From: Plazaster borealis
Taxonomy: Eukaryota; Echinodermata; Asteroidea; Forcipulatida; Labidiasteridae
NCBI GenBank assembly: GCA_021014325.1
Contig: CM037472.1
Span: 32,450,234 to 32,514,233 of the forward strand
DNA: 64,000 nucleotides
Reading direction: 5' to 3'
Shown: piece after piece, positions 29,801 to 39,864 of the stretch
Numbering within the stretch: the stretch's first letter is position 1
How the letters are laid out: each line of letters begins with the position of its first letter
Notes under the pieces: model-generated
Database searches by the model: none
Told to the model about the DNA's origin: nothing
What the model saw: only the letters and a program-made list of their open reading frames with translations
Position numbers and translations under genes: made by a program

Positions 29801-32800
29801 ATCCGCTCTAGAGTGCGGGGGTCTTGGGTTTGAATCCCACCCGAGTAGTATGCCTGTGGATTTTTTCCACAGAAATTTGTGGGGGGGGGGGAGCACAGTA
29901 TACAGTGCTTACCACACCTCGGTGTAGGGTTCAAACAAAAATATTACAAGTTTTCTAGGTTTCGATTTTAAAGGCTGTTTAGTGAGCAATATTGTGAGAG
30001 CCCAGCACAGGTTTTCACGCTATAATCATGGATTATTTTGTTCATAACCACAGGACGCTATCCTTGTCAACAAATTGCATAGAGAAGATTGCTAACCTGA
30101 ATGGGCTGAGTGAGTATTTATATCATCTTGTATTTCCAGTCACACTTGCTGATCATCTCAGCTCATCTAGAGGGAGGGAGCACTCACTGTGTCAAGCAGG
30201 GAACTCGGCGAACCTGCCATGGGCACAAATCCCTGTGGATTAAGAGCAGGCCTGATACTTCACAGAGGCAATTGCCTCCATGTCCCAGGGCCCAATTGCA
30301 TAGAGCTGCTTAAGCACAAACAAAATAAATTACGCTTACCAGAATAAGGTTACCAGCCGACTTACCACGCCACAAGTACAATTTGTGACTGGTATCCTGC
30401 TCAATTCTGCTTAGCAGAAAATTGTTAAGCAATATTTTCTGCTTAAGCAGCTTTATGAAATCCGGCCCTGGTCATTGCCTTGGTGCCCCTTGAAATGTTC
30501 CAAAATAGAAATTTATAATTTCTGCATAGAGGTGCCTTTTACCAAAGAGAAAATGCCTTGGTGCCCTTGCCCTTCCAAGAAGGAAGCAGCAGGCCTTTAA
30601 TCGCATACGAATGTCCCCTTTGAAAAATGTTTGCTGTGTAAACTGTGACTAGTGAAATATGATGGGTCAGCACCATTGTCTCAATGGGCTGGCCGTGTTG
30701 CATGGTTTTGTACGCCCTCTAGTTCTTATGTATAACTCTATGCCTCAGCTATAGTTGGGAAAAGCCCAACTAACTATTTTTGAGATAGTTAATCAAATTA
30801 AGGTGTGATTTGCCCAGGCCCGATACTTCATTCTAGTGAAGGGCAGGTTGTTTTGTTTTCCTTTGTCTGTATTCAATACACCCAAACCAAATAGTGCACT
30901 CCTATAGTGTCAAACATATCTGAACAATTTTAATGTAGTGTGCTTTTGAAAAAGAAAAACAAATCTTCTTTTCATAATGTATTTTGTTTTGATTGATTTT
31001 TTTTGTCCGTCTTCAGAGAACTTGAAGATTCTGTCACTTGGTAGAAATTTAATCAAGAATCTCAACGGTTTGGTGAGTTGAACACTGTCTGTTTTGGTCC
31101 TCAGTTAAGATATTAACCAACATGTGAAAATTCCAGCTTATACATGTAATCATGCTTCGCTTTCACAGATGGTGAAAATACACTTTATTTTAAACAAAGA
31201 ATGTTAATTCACCATAGTTTGGTTTCTTTTGCTCATGTGGAACATGGGAAATGTTATCTTTTGTGTGCTACAAACTTTACCAGGACACAATTTTCGAAGA
31301 GAACTTTTCAGATAAAGGCTAATATAGTACGGCAGGAGGCAATGGGATTGTGTCTTTGATGATACAAAATATATATAGAATAACCAGCAGTTTCAAAGTG
31401 TGGAAAATGGCTGCCATTGCTTGGTATTTAATTTCAATTTTAAGTGACATTTGAGTTAAATTTGACATAGTTTTACTATAGCTCCTTAAAGGCATGGTAC
31501 ACGTTTGGTAATTACTCAAAATATAAACTGCTCACAAAAAGTTAGGAAACTTTTTTTAATCATGTATATTTTTATTATTTATTACCCTCTTGTATTATGC
31601 TGCATATCAATAGAAAGCTGAAGTGTTCTTCATTAAAATGATACCAAATGTGCAATGATGACATGTTGCTGGACTTGGCCACATTAATGAGAATGAGACA
31701 AAGTCACAAATCAAATGTGCCAAAATTAGCAATTTTGTGTTACTGTGTGAACAAACAAATTGACACTGTAATTCAAACATGCGATAATTTTGGCACATTT
31801 GATTTATGACTTTGCCTCATTGTCATTCATGTAGCCAAATTCAGCAACATGTAATCATTGCAAATGTGGTATCATTTTAAAGAGGAACACTTCAGCTTTG
31901 CATTGATATATAACATATACAAAGAGAGTAATAAATAATAAAAATATACTTGATTAAAAAAAGTTTCCTAACTTTTTGTGAGCAGTTTATATTAGCATAA
32001 AAACTGCCTTGGTAACGAGCAACAGAGAGCTGTTGATAGTATAAAACATTGTGAGAAACTACTCCCTCTGAAGTAACGTAGTTTTTTAGAAAGAGGTAAT
32101 TTCTCTCTAAAATAATAAAAACTTCTTGCAAGAAGTTTTTATTATTCCTATCTGAAAGCACACAAATTTGTACAACAAGGGTGTTTTTTCTTTCATCATT
32201 TTCTTGCAACTTCGATGACCAATTGAGCCCATATTTTCACAGACTTGTTATTTTATGCATATGTTGGGATACACCAAGTGAGAACACTGGTCTTTGACAA
32301 TTACCAAACGTGTACAGTGCCTTTAAAGGTAGGGTAAGTACTCCAAAAATTAACAACCATAACAGCTTATTCGGTGAGAAGCACTGCAGCTATTGATAGT
32401 ATAACCTATTTTGAGAAAAGATCCCCTTCGAAGGTTATGGTTTAATATGGTTTGGATAATATTTCACCCCAAAACATTTGAATCTGAGAAACAATTTATG
32501 AATGAATTATATCTCAGATCTCTGAGGGTTGGTGTCTGTTCGCGAGTGCTGCGGCCAAAGATGCAGTTTGTACCTGCCTCGCTAAACGAGGATGGATTCG
32601 ACATTCTTGTGAAAATACCATTTTTTTGCTGTTTTCTCCACTGTATTCAGCTGAAACTTTCACATGTGACTTTTATTATATCTTTCTTTATAATTGTGCT
32701 TTTAAATCAGCATTACCTTTTTAAAGTAGTCAAAAGTTGACCTGTTGCGTTTCCTGTCCTTACCGTTTTCTACCCTAGGAAGCAGTTGGGGAAACTCTAC

Positions 32801-35107
32801 AAGAACTCTGGATTTCCTACAACAACATTGAGAAGCTCAAGGGAATACAGACCCTCAAGAAACTCAAGGTAATCTTGCTCAATAAAGTTTTCTTTATGCA
32901 GCCTAATGAAGCTAGGGTCAAGATATTTCCTGTTCAGTTAAAAATAGTATCATTATTTCATGCTCTGTTGTGTTTTCATCTCCTCTCCAATGAGACAAAG
33001 AAAATAACACTCAATTCTCATAAAGCGCTGCCTTATCTGTGGGTGTCTCAAAACGCTTATTATTTTAACGACAGCTATGCAGAGCTATGTTTGAAATATG
33101 AGACCCCTTTTCAGCGCCCTGTAAGGGTTTGCAGGGTAGCACTTGATAGGATAGGCTTCACATGCAACCTGTATCAATTATGACGGCATTTTAGAAATAA
33201 ATAGTTGTACTACTAGTTAGATTGCAAATTATCAGGTTTTTAAAATCAGATAATCACCTTATTATAGAGAGGGGCATTCCCTGACAGACAAACTTACATA
33301 CATTTACATTTAGTTGAGAGGAAACAAATTTTGTAGTTTTGCTTCAATCGTAAAATCAAATCTGCGAAAAAAGAACGACTGAATAAAGGGTTGCCCTCTG
33401 ATGAAAAACTGATGGCAGTTATGCACGAAATGCACAACTTTATGTTTTTCTTACATAAACCTGTGTACACTGTGTGCCTGCTCACATTTGACCCAAATGG
33501 GCTCCATTGTAGACGCCTGGGCCATATTTCATAGATCCACTTAATCAGTAAAGACTGCTTACAAATTGTCCAGCTGAGCAAAAGTGAGTAGGATACCAGT
33601 CGCAGATGGTACATGTGAAATTGTATTTTTTCCTGGTAATAATAAGAGTGGCTTCTTATATAGCGCACATATCCGTCACTCAGTAACGCTCAAGGCGCTT
33701 CAACAATCATAATCATAATTAATAATAATCATAATCTTAATTTTGTAAGCATAGCTACGTTTTGTGCTTAAGCAGCTCTATGAAATTAGTCCCCAATGTC
33801 ATGTTTTTATGAGCCGTTGAATTTACTTGTTCGTCATTCCTCTAAATGTGGCAGGTCCTCTACATGTCCAACAACTTGGTGAAGGATTGGAGTGAGTTCG
33901 ACAGGCTACATAACCTGGACAACCTGGTGGAGTTGCTGATGGTGGGGAACCCCCTCGAGGAGAAACACAGCGCAGAAGGGGATTGGAGAGACAGGGCCAC
34001 CAAGCCACTACCTCACCTCAAGAAGCTAGACGGTAAGACCAGGGTCCAGGTTCATGGCTCTGCTTACCGCGGAATTCTGCGCTTATGGCACCCTGTTAAG
34101 CATACAATTCTGTGGTAAGCAGAGCCATGAAATTGGGCCAGGTTGGATACAACTTAGAAAAGGATTTGAAACTTTACGAGGAGTTTATTTCGATGCATCT
34201 GTTGGAGGGTCAAGGTGTTACCATGGATCTGTTTCATGGTTGTGTTGGTGTTGGTAAGCGCTATTGTAAAATAGAAACAACACCACAGTGCTGTGTGCAA
34301 GTCCCAAGTCCAGAATCGAGATGTACAACATTGTACTTCAGTGAGACTGAGTATATTTTCAAAGTGCACATGGAAACCTCCTCAGACTAAAAACAATCAA
34401 AATCAGTTTACTAGAGTACTTCATGAGTCTGAAGGTGTGAAGTGTCCAGGGCCCAATTTCATAGAGCTGCTTAAGCAGAAAATATTGCTTAACAGATTTA
34501 TGCTAAGCAAGAATAAGCAGAATACCAGTCACAGATTGTGTATGTGAGATGTGATTTAGGCTGGTAACCCTATTCTGCTAAGCAGAAATGGTTTTTGCTT
34601 AGCTACTTATTGTGCAGCTCTATGAAATTGGGCCCTGGCTGAACCCCAGAGCCAGTTTTTAAATGAACCACACCTCAGACAAAGCTCTTAACTGCTAAGC
34701 AGAAATGGTTTTTGCTTAGCTACTTATTGTGCAGCTCTATGAAGTTGGGCCCTGGCTGAAAACCCCAGAGCCAGTTTTTAAATGAACCACACCTCAGACA
34801 AAGCTCTTATCTGCTAAGCAGAAATGTTTCTTGCTTAGGTACTTATTGTGCAGCTCTATGAAATTGGGCCCTAGCTAAAAAACCCAGAGCCAGTTTTTAA
34901 ATGAACCAAACCTAAGACAAAGTTCTTATATAGATTAGTGCGTGTTTTATCCTTTGCTTTACAGTTAAGTTTTTCCATAAGGAAGATTACTTGCAGATAA
35001 TCTCTTTGTTCTGTACTTGGATCATTATTATTGATGTGATGTTGATCTGGATTTCAGGAGTACCTATCATCAAACAAGATGAGGAAGAAGAGGAAGGAGA
35101 TGACTAG
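26823..35107 (+). CDS. DNAL1: Dynein axonemal light chain 1 (leucine-rich repeat)
   Basis: DNAL1 binds the motor domain of an outer-arm dynein heavy chain in cilia and flagella. Eight exons: 26,823-26,829, 27,921-27,952, 28,959-29,083, 30,054-30,109, 31,017-31,072, 32,779-32,868, 33,855-34,032 and 35,058-35,107; phases agree at every junction. The 197 residues compare with 190 in human. The order is [10 protein letters not shown], then [16 protein letters not shown], then leucine-rich repeats [41 protein letters not shown]-like [17 protein letters not shown] and [15 protein letters not shown], a cap with [15 protein letters not shown], and an acidic end ([10 protein letters not shown]). Exons roughly follow repeat borders. 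The first junction is the only uncertain one. Confidence 0.95.
27921..27952 (+). CDS. DNAL1: DNAL1 exon 2
   Basis: Encodes (R)[10 protein letters not shown]; donor TGG|gtgcgt. The alternative start at 27,914 adds SKG in the same frame but needs a different first exon ending in phase 0. Confidence 0.7.
28959..29083 (+). CDS. DNAL1: DNAL1 exon 3
   Basis: 125 nt; acceptor tattttag, donor TGCGA|gtaagt. Holds the conserved [12 protein letters not shown] segment ahead of the first repeat. Confidence 0.95.
29769..29845 (+). repeat. tRNA-like SINE head
   Basis: Box A-like tggtctagttgt (29,783-29,794) and box B ggtttgaatcc (29,827-29,837), followed by a run of G. Stems are imperfect, so it is probably not a functional tRNA. 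Inside DNAL1 intron 3. Confidence 0.55.
30054..30109 (+). CDS. DNAL1: DNAL1 exon 4 (LRR 1)
   Basis: 56 nt between accacag and A|gtgagt; [18 protein letters not shown], nearly identical to the human repeat. Confidence 0.96.
30288..30469. mobile_element. 'GGGCCCAATTTCATAGAGCTG' family MITE
   Basis: Left 'gggcccaattgcatagagct', right 'agctttatgaaatccggccc', with the shared interior 'accagaataaggttaccagc'. DNAL1 intron 4, next to a 'ggcctgatacttcacagagg' repeat piece at 30,249. Confidence 0.8.
31017..31072 (+). CDS. DNAL1: DNAL1 exon 5 (LRR 2)
   Basis: 56 nt; acceptor cttcag, donor TTG|gtgagt; [18 protein letters not shown]. Confidence 0.96.
31486..32326. mobile_element. TTAA element (outer) carrying an inserted MITE
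   Basis: TTAAAGGCATGGTACACGTT at the left and aacgtgtacagtgcctTTAA at the right. Apart from the inserted 31,524-31,989 it matches the uninterrupted copy at 39,491-39,864, including the central hairpin 'aaaacttcttgcaagaagtt'. In DNAL1 intron 5. Confidence 0.9.
31524..31989. mobile_element. Inner MITE with ~40-bp inverted repeats and TA flanks (mariner-like)
   Basis: Left taaactgctcacaaaaagtt, exact inverse at the right (about 31,970-31,989), flanked by TA. Arms continue to pair well inwards ('aggaaactttttttaatca'). TA flanks fit Tc1/mariner mobilisation. Confidence 0.9.
32323..32725. mobile_element. 'TTAAAGGTAGGG' family MITE abutting the previous element
   Basis: Its left TTAA is the right TTAA of 31,486-32,326. 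The interior matches 23,188-23,570. The right end is eroded. It stops about 55 bp before DNAL1 exon 6. Confidence 0.75.
32779..32868 (+). CDS. DNAL1: DNAL1 exon 6 (LRR 3)
   Basis: 90 nt, 30 codons, phase 0 on both sides; [20 protein letters not shown] and on to KKLK. Confidence 0.96.
33519..33795. mobile_element. 'GGGCCCAATTTCATAGAGCTG' family MITE with insertion
   Basis: Eroded ends ('gggccatatttcatagatcc' and 'agcagctctatgaaattagt'), interrupted by 'tggcttcttatatagcgcac' and an 'aatcataatcat' run. Ends about 60 bp before DNAL1 exon 7. Confidence 0.65.
33855..34032 (+). CDS. DNAL1: DNAL1 exon 7 (LRR 4 and cap)
   Basis: 178 nt; [18 protein letters not shown] to HLKKLDG. A MITE begins only about 16 bp beyond its donor. 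Confidence 0.96.
34049..34139. mobile_element. Short MITE, 'ttcatggctctgcttaccgc' ends
   Basis: About 91 bp with inverted ends (ggttcatggctctgcttacc and ggtaagcagagccatgaa). Relative of 24,887-25,017. Begins right after the DNAL1 exon 7 donor. Confidence 0.85.
34449..34635. mobile_element. 'GGGCCCAATTTCATAGAGCTG' family MITE, good copy
   Basis: 187 bp with clear inverted ends; the right end has been amplified downstream (next entry). Confidence 0.88.
34575..34930 (+). repeat. ~119-bp tandem repeat derived from a MITE end, three units
   Basis: The unit runs 'tgctaagcagaaatggtttt' ... 'gggccctggctgaa' ... 'aatgaaccacacctcagaca'. It fuses the right end of the preceding MITE with about 60 bp of flank. 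DNAL1 intron 7. Confidence 0.9.
35058..35107 (+). CDS. DNAL1: DNAL1 exon 8 (acidic C-terminus and stop)
   Basis: 50 nt; acceptor atttcag; ends [10 protein letters not shown] then TAG. Confidence 0.93.
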
Positions 35108-35488
35108 TACAACTCTACTAAGGGATTGTACAGAATGAGAGAGGCAACCATCTCATGAGTAAAGGATCCTTGCTGTTTGGTCATCGGAGTAATAAATAGT
35201 CCGTCCGTCCTCGGCCATTGAGAAAATCAATCTCTGGTTGACTCTCGCGGATAATTAGTCCGTCCATCCTCTGCCTTTGAGAAAAATCATTTTCTGGATG
35301 ACCGTCTCAAATAATTAGTCCGTCCATTTTACCTCTGTCTTTCAGGAAATTATTCTCTGGATGACTGTCTCAAGTAATAGTCCATCCATCCTCTGTCTTA
35401 CAGAAAATCTGTCTCTGGTTCACCGTCTTGAATAATTAGTTCATCCATTTGTAGTACACTGATCATTCAGTATGTTTTATTCAATAAA
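35108..35488 (+). other. DNAL1: DNAL1 3' UTR with near polyadenylation signal
   Basis: Follows the stop; AATAAA at 35,483-35,488 is a good candidate signal. A further AATAAA at 36,715-36,720 could serve a longer form. Confidence 0.6.
35190..35455 (+). repeat. ~62-bp tandem repeat in the DNAL1 3' UTR, four units
   Basis: The unit contains 'ataattagtccgtccatcct', 'gagaaaatc' and 'tctctggttgaccgtct'. Copies differ by about 10-20%. Confidence 0.85.
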
Positions 35489-35505
35489 ATGATCAATGTC
35501 GGCCA

Positions 35506-35667
35506 GGGCCCAATTTCACAAAGCTGCTTTCAGAAAAAAATATTGCTTTAAAAAAACTTTCCTGCTAAGCCAGACACCAGTCACAGATGGTACATGTGAC
35601 ATGGTATTTTAGCTGAAACCTTATTCTGGTACGGTAAGCATAATTCTGCTGAGCTACCTTTTGTGCT
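35506..35667. mobile_element. 'GGGCCCAATTTCA' family MITE, right end replaced
   Basis: The left end 'gggcccaatttcacaaagct' is good; the right end is cut where the TTAAAGGTAGGG element (35,669-35,925) begins. Confidence 0.75.
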
Positions 35668-35668
35668 T

Positions 35669-35925
35669 AAAGGTAGGGTCATAGATTGGCTTTTGTCAAA
35701 ACAAAATGCTGATTTATTGGCAAAATTATCAAGAAAAATGCAATAAAAGTCACGTGTGAAGTTTCAGTTGAATACAGTGTTTTTCTCATTGAAAAACAGC
35801 AAAAGAAAACTGTCACTATACTTTTACAAGAATGTCGGATCGATCCACGTTTAGCGAGGTGACAGCTGGTACCAACTGCATCTCTGGCCGCAGTATTCGT
35901 GAACGGACACAACCCTCAGAAATCT
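35669..35925. mobile_element. 'TTAAAGGTAGGGTCATAGATTGG' family, truncated, reverse orientation
   Basis: Starts at the shared family end and runs inward in reverse order relative to 23,188-23,570 ('aaaatgctgatt', 'agcgaggtgacagctggtac'). Confidence 0.75.
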
Positions 35926-36396
35926 AATGTTTTCTTGTGGCATTTTAGACGAAATAATTTCACAGGATGCTTACTACAATTATTTTTGGGGTTATTACCA
36001 GGATATGACCCTTCCTTCGATACCAAAAGGTACTAATGAGATGGTGGGATCATTGCCTTTGTTGGATTCTTCTCTTCTTCGTTTGTACAGTAATGGTTAA
36101 TGACATTTCTTTAATCTTTTACTCTTCAATTCTATGGATGCCTTGTACATAAATGATTTATAATGTCACATTGTCCATTGTGAGCTTCAGTTTAATCATG
36201 GAGGATTTCCTGCCTCCACAGTTTATTCAAACCAAACAAATTGCATACAAATTTCTTTGTCTTGCAGAAATTGTAAAAAAAGTGAACTGTTCACCGACGT
36301 TTTCACGTGTGTCTGGCTTGAAATACGCCTGTTTGAATTGAGCGGCTTTTGGCTGTGGCTATGGGCTATTGACTTAGCAGTAGTGCCGATTGATCA

Positions 36397-36590
36397 GGGC
36401 CCAATTTGGTAGAGCTGCTTAAGCACAAAAAGTAGCCAAGCACAACAAAATTATGCTTACCAGAATAAGGTTACCAGCCAAATTACCATGTCACATGCAC
36501 CATTTCTGATTGGTATCCTGCTAATTTTTGCTAAGCACAAAATGTGTAAGTAAGATTTTCTGCTTAAAGCAGCAGCTCTATGAAATTAGG
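36397..36590. mobile_element. 'GGGCCCAATTT' family MITE
   Basis: Left 'gggcccaatttggtagagct', right 'agcagctctatgaaattagg'; interior 'accagaataaggttaccagc'. Confidence 0.8.
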
Positions 36591-36721
36591 CGAAGTATAG
36601 ACACAAATGGCTTGGAGCCATAGCCACAATAAAAGGCTTTATGTTTGTATTCACATTTTAAAAGTCATTTTATGTACCAACACCCAAGATGTTCTGTAAA
36701 TATTAAGATATTATAATAAAT

Positions 36722-37470
36722 ATAATGTTTTGTATCTTACGGTATGTGTAAATGTTGTTATTACTATAGCATTGATTGTAGAATTAGAACCTGTATACTG
36801 TAAATTGTTTAGGAAAGTTTGGCTCACTTAAAATGTACAAAGTAACAATTCTCAAGGCTTGAACTAAATGGGCATTGACATCGAGATGGTTGTTTGTATT
36901 AAAGTGTTTAAAGGAAAAGTTTGCCACGATTCTTTTATTTCGAAGGAGTTGTTTGGGTAGTTATTTGAGAAGTCTAAATATAAACCAAGCACATCACTGT
37001 GGGTTGTACAGGGAAGATCACACTTGATGCACAGCAAAGACTTGTCAAAATGACGTGATGTGATTACTGATGATAGAAATTGGAGGAAAAGAGTTTCATT
37101 CAAACCATTTCATTTTCAAAATGGCTCATGAAATAGGTCAATGGCTGCTTTTCAGATCATAAAAGAATTACTAAAAACTTAAGGAGGGATTACTGCCGTG
37201 TAGCCTTTAGTCAAGGCACACAGGGCGCCCTGTAAATCAGGCACACAATAATAGCCAAGACAAAAGCATTTTGTTTTTTTGCCATATGCCATGTTAAATG
37301 GCTAATCGCCCTTTGATTCCAAAATTTGACCCTTTTCTCATTTGCACTGAAACTACACCCATCTTCAACTTCCACAAGTCGAGATTATAGGACATTTATA
37401 ACTGTTCCTGACCTGAAAATACTGCTGACAAAATGAAAGACACTCGTAATCAAGATGAAGAGTAAAAAAT
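36722..37470. other. Interval between the converging DNAL1 and zinc-finger genes
   Basis: AT-rich, no gene or repeat family recognised. It separates the distal DNAL1 AATAAA (36,715) from the minus-strand signal at 37,478-37,483. Confidence 0.5.
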
Positions 37471-38167
37471 AAGACATTTTATTTACTGATTATTTTCATA
37501 GAATGTTTTTATATATTTATATATATAATATGTCACAGCCTGTCGCATTTATCCCACAGAAGGCCTCAAAAAAGTAAAAACTACTGGAATATTTCTTTAC
37601 AACCTTTTATCAATTCATGCAAAAATAGAAAAAACATAATCAGGAGCCTAGTTTACTTAAAATATTTGGGAGCATCTTGAATCGACACACCACCAAAATC
37701 TTTCAAAATATAAATCCTTCAACCAGGGTGATTCGTTGATGAACTAATTCCTACACATTTTGTCAAAGTTCTTCGTACTTAATATTAATATTAATGGGGT
37801 TAAATTGATCCAATCAATTCATCAACGATACAATAAATTACTTTACTTCACTTAATTGTGTGTACATTTGTATTCCATAATTGTCAACTTTTACAATGAA
37901 AAAAGTTCAAAAAGCCAAACGGGGACCTTTTAACATCTGTAGAACTTACTCTTGACCTGATTAGGATAAATCAAAATCCAACACAATACTGCAATTTACA
38001 CGACATACCTGCAAGCTCAGATACTTTCAGTGTTTTAGTCTCATGCAAAATAATGGTTGCTCCTGCAGTCAAACTTTCTTCAAGAACAATACACACATTA
38101 TTCAAACCATGCTGTTGGAATTTGATGGGTTCAGGGTGTGTGTTTTTTGTTTTACTGTACTTGCAAA

Positions 38168-38537
38168 TTAAAGGGATTGTATACGTTTTGTAATTGGAAC
38201 CCACTGTTTGTTTCAATCATATATAATTGTAGATACATACCATAAAACTAACCTGTGAAAATTTCATTTAAAAAGGGGGTAGCGTTTTTGAGATATTGCC
38301 GAAACTCTGGAGTGGTTATGTCCATGCAGGAAGAATAATCTGCAATTGGAATACACAATCTGTGAAACGTTACTGCAGTAACGCTTCTCAGATATCTTTT
38401 TCCATAACATCAGTACTTTGAAGTGAAAAGTTTTTCAAAATGCATTATACTAGCCAAAGCTGCTGTACTTCTTACTAACTAAGTTGTATTGCCATTTTTT
38501 TTTCAGAGTCATTACAAAACGTATACAGACCCTTTAA
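38168..38537. mobile_element. TTAA MITE ('TTAAAGGGATTGTATACG')
   Basis: TTAAAGGGATTGTATACGTT and its near inverse aacgtatacagaccctTTAA, 370 bp. Confidence 0.88.
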
Positions 38538-39490
38538 ACTGATCATATTTTCTACATCTGAATTTACTTGGGCGCTTTCAATGACTAAATAATCCTGTGC
38601 ACTAAACAACAGAAGTTAAGATAAGAACCACCAAGAGTTCTTCTCAACAATGTCTAGAACCTGCTCATAAAAACCCTCTCAACTTTCACATAACGTAGAA
38701 TCCAAGCTCATTAATAGTGGTTTGGTTGTATGAGCCCTCACTTCAAAAGTTAAAGGGAAAAAGAAAAAAAAAACAAAAACAAAAAAAATGTGCCCCCTGA
38801 ACTGACACAATAGAAATAAATGTAAAAAAACAGTTGGTTGAATACAAAATTTGAAACAGTCATCAAAAGTTAAATGCAATCATTATTTTTTTTTATGGGG
38901 GGAGGGGAAGAACCAGTCTCATTTCAAGTACAAAAATGTACAATCTACTATTATTGTTTACAAAACAAAAATTCAATCCGTTTAAAAGAATTTTATCACA
39001 GACATTTTTTAAGAAAACCGGATATGATTTATCAGTAACAAGAACAAGACATCACAGTTAAAAAATCTACAAATACAAGGTTTGGTCCACACCTTACAAA
39101 AGACAAGAAGTGGGATGAAGACACACCACAATGACAATTATCCACAAATAAAATCACACTGACATTTGCAAATCCCAACAATACATGATAAAAGATAATG
39201 TAACTCGAGTCCAAATCGGGTATTTCCAAGGAAGCTACGGGCTGCAGATTCAAAGTATAGACACTTCTCAGATGATTTTAGTGTTCGCCATGCTGGTGTA
39301 CTTACACCTGCACATCACTCACACACGTTACTGCACCAATATGATCTATGAAACGCAACGCTGGATGTCGCGTAGGTATCGTACACATGCGTAGTAATCT
39401 AGCACGGCAGACCTCCCGCAAACGCTGAAGAAATAAAACATCAGTGCGACGGGTCTATAGGCAGATGCAGTGATCTAGTCACTTGCTTTT

Positions 39491-39864
39491 TTAAAGGCAC
39501 TAAACACGTTTGGAAATTGTCAAAGACCAGTGTTCTCACTTGGTGTATCCCAACATGTTTGTAAAATAACAAGCCTGTGAAAATTTGGGCCCAATTGGTC
39601 ATCGAAGTTGCAAGAAAATGATGAAAGAAAAAACACCCTTGTTGTACAAATTTGTGTGCTTTCAGATTAGGAATAAAAACTTCTTGCAAGAAGTTTTTAT
39701 TATTTTAGTGAGAAATTACCTCTTTCTCAAAAACTACGTTACTTCGGAGGGAGTCGTTTCCTACAATGTTTTATACTATCAACACCTCTCCGTTGCTTGT
39801 CACAAGTAAGTTTTTATGCTAATATTTGTTTTGAGTCATTACCAAACGTGTACGATACCTTTAA
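39491..39864. mobile_element. TTAA element, uninterrupted copy of the 31.5-kb outer element
   Basis: TTAAAGGCACTAAACACGTT and aacgtgtacgatacctTTAA; 374 bp; central hairpin 'aaaacttcttgcaagaagtt'. Confidence 0.9.

Noticed and set aside
29769..29845. Functional tRNA
   Set aside because: Same reason: poor stems and no matching acceptor arm.
33294..33668. 124-codon minus-strand open frame in a DNAL1 intron
   Set aside because: No similarity known to me, no splice support, partly inside a MITE.
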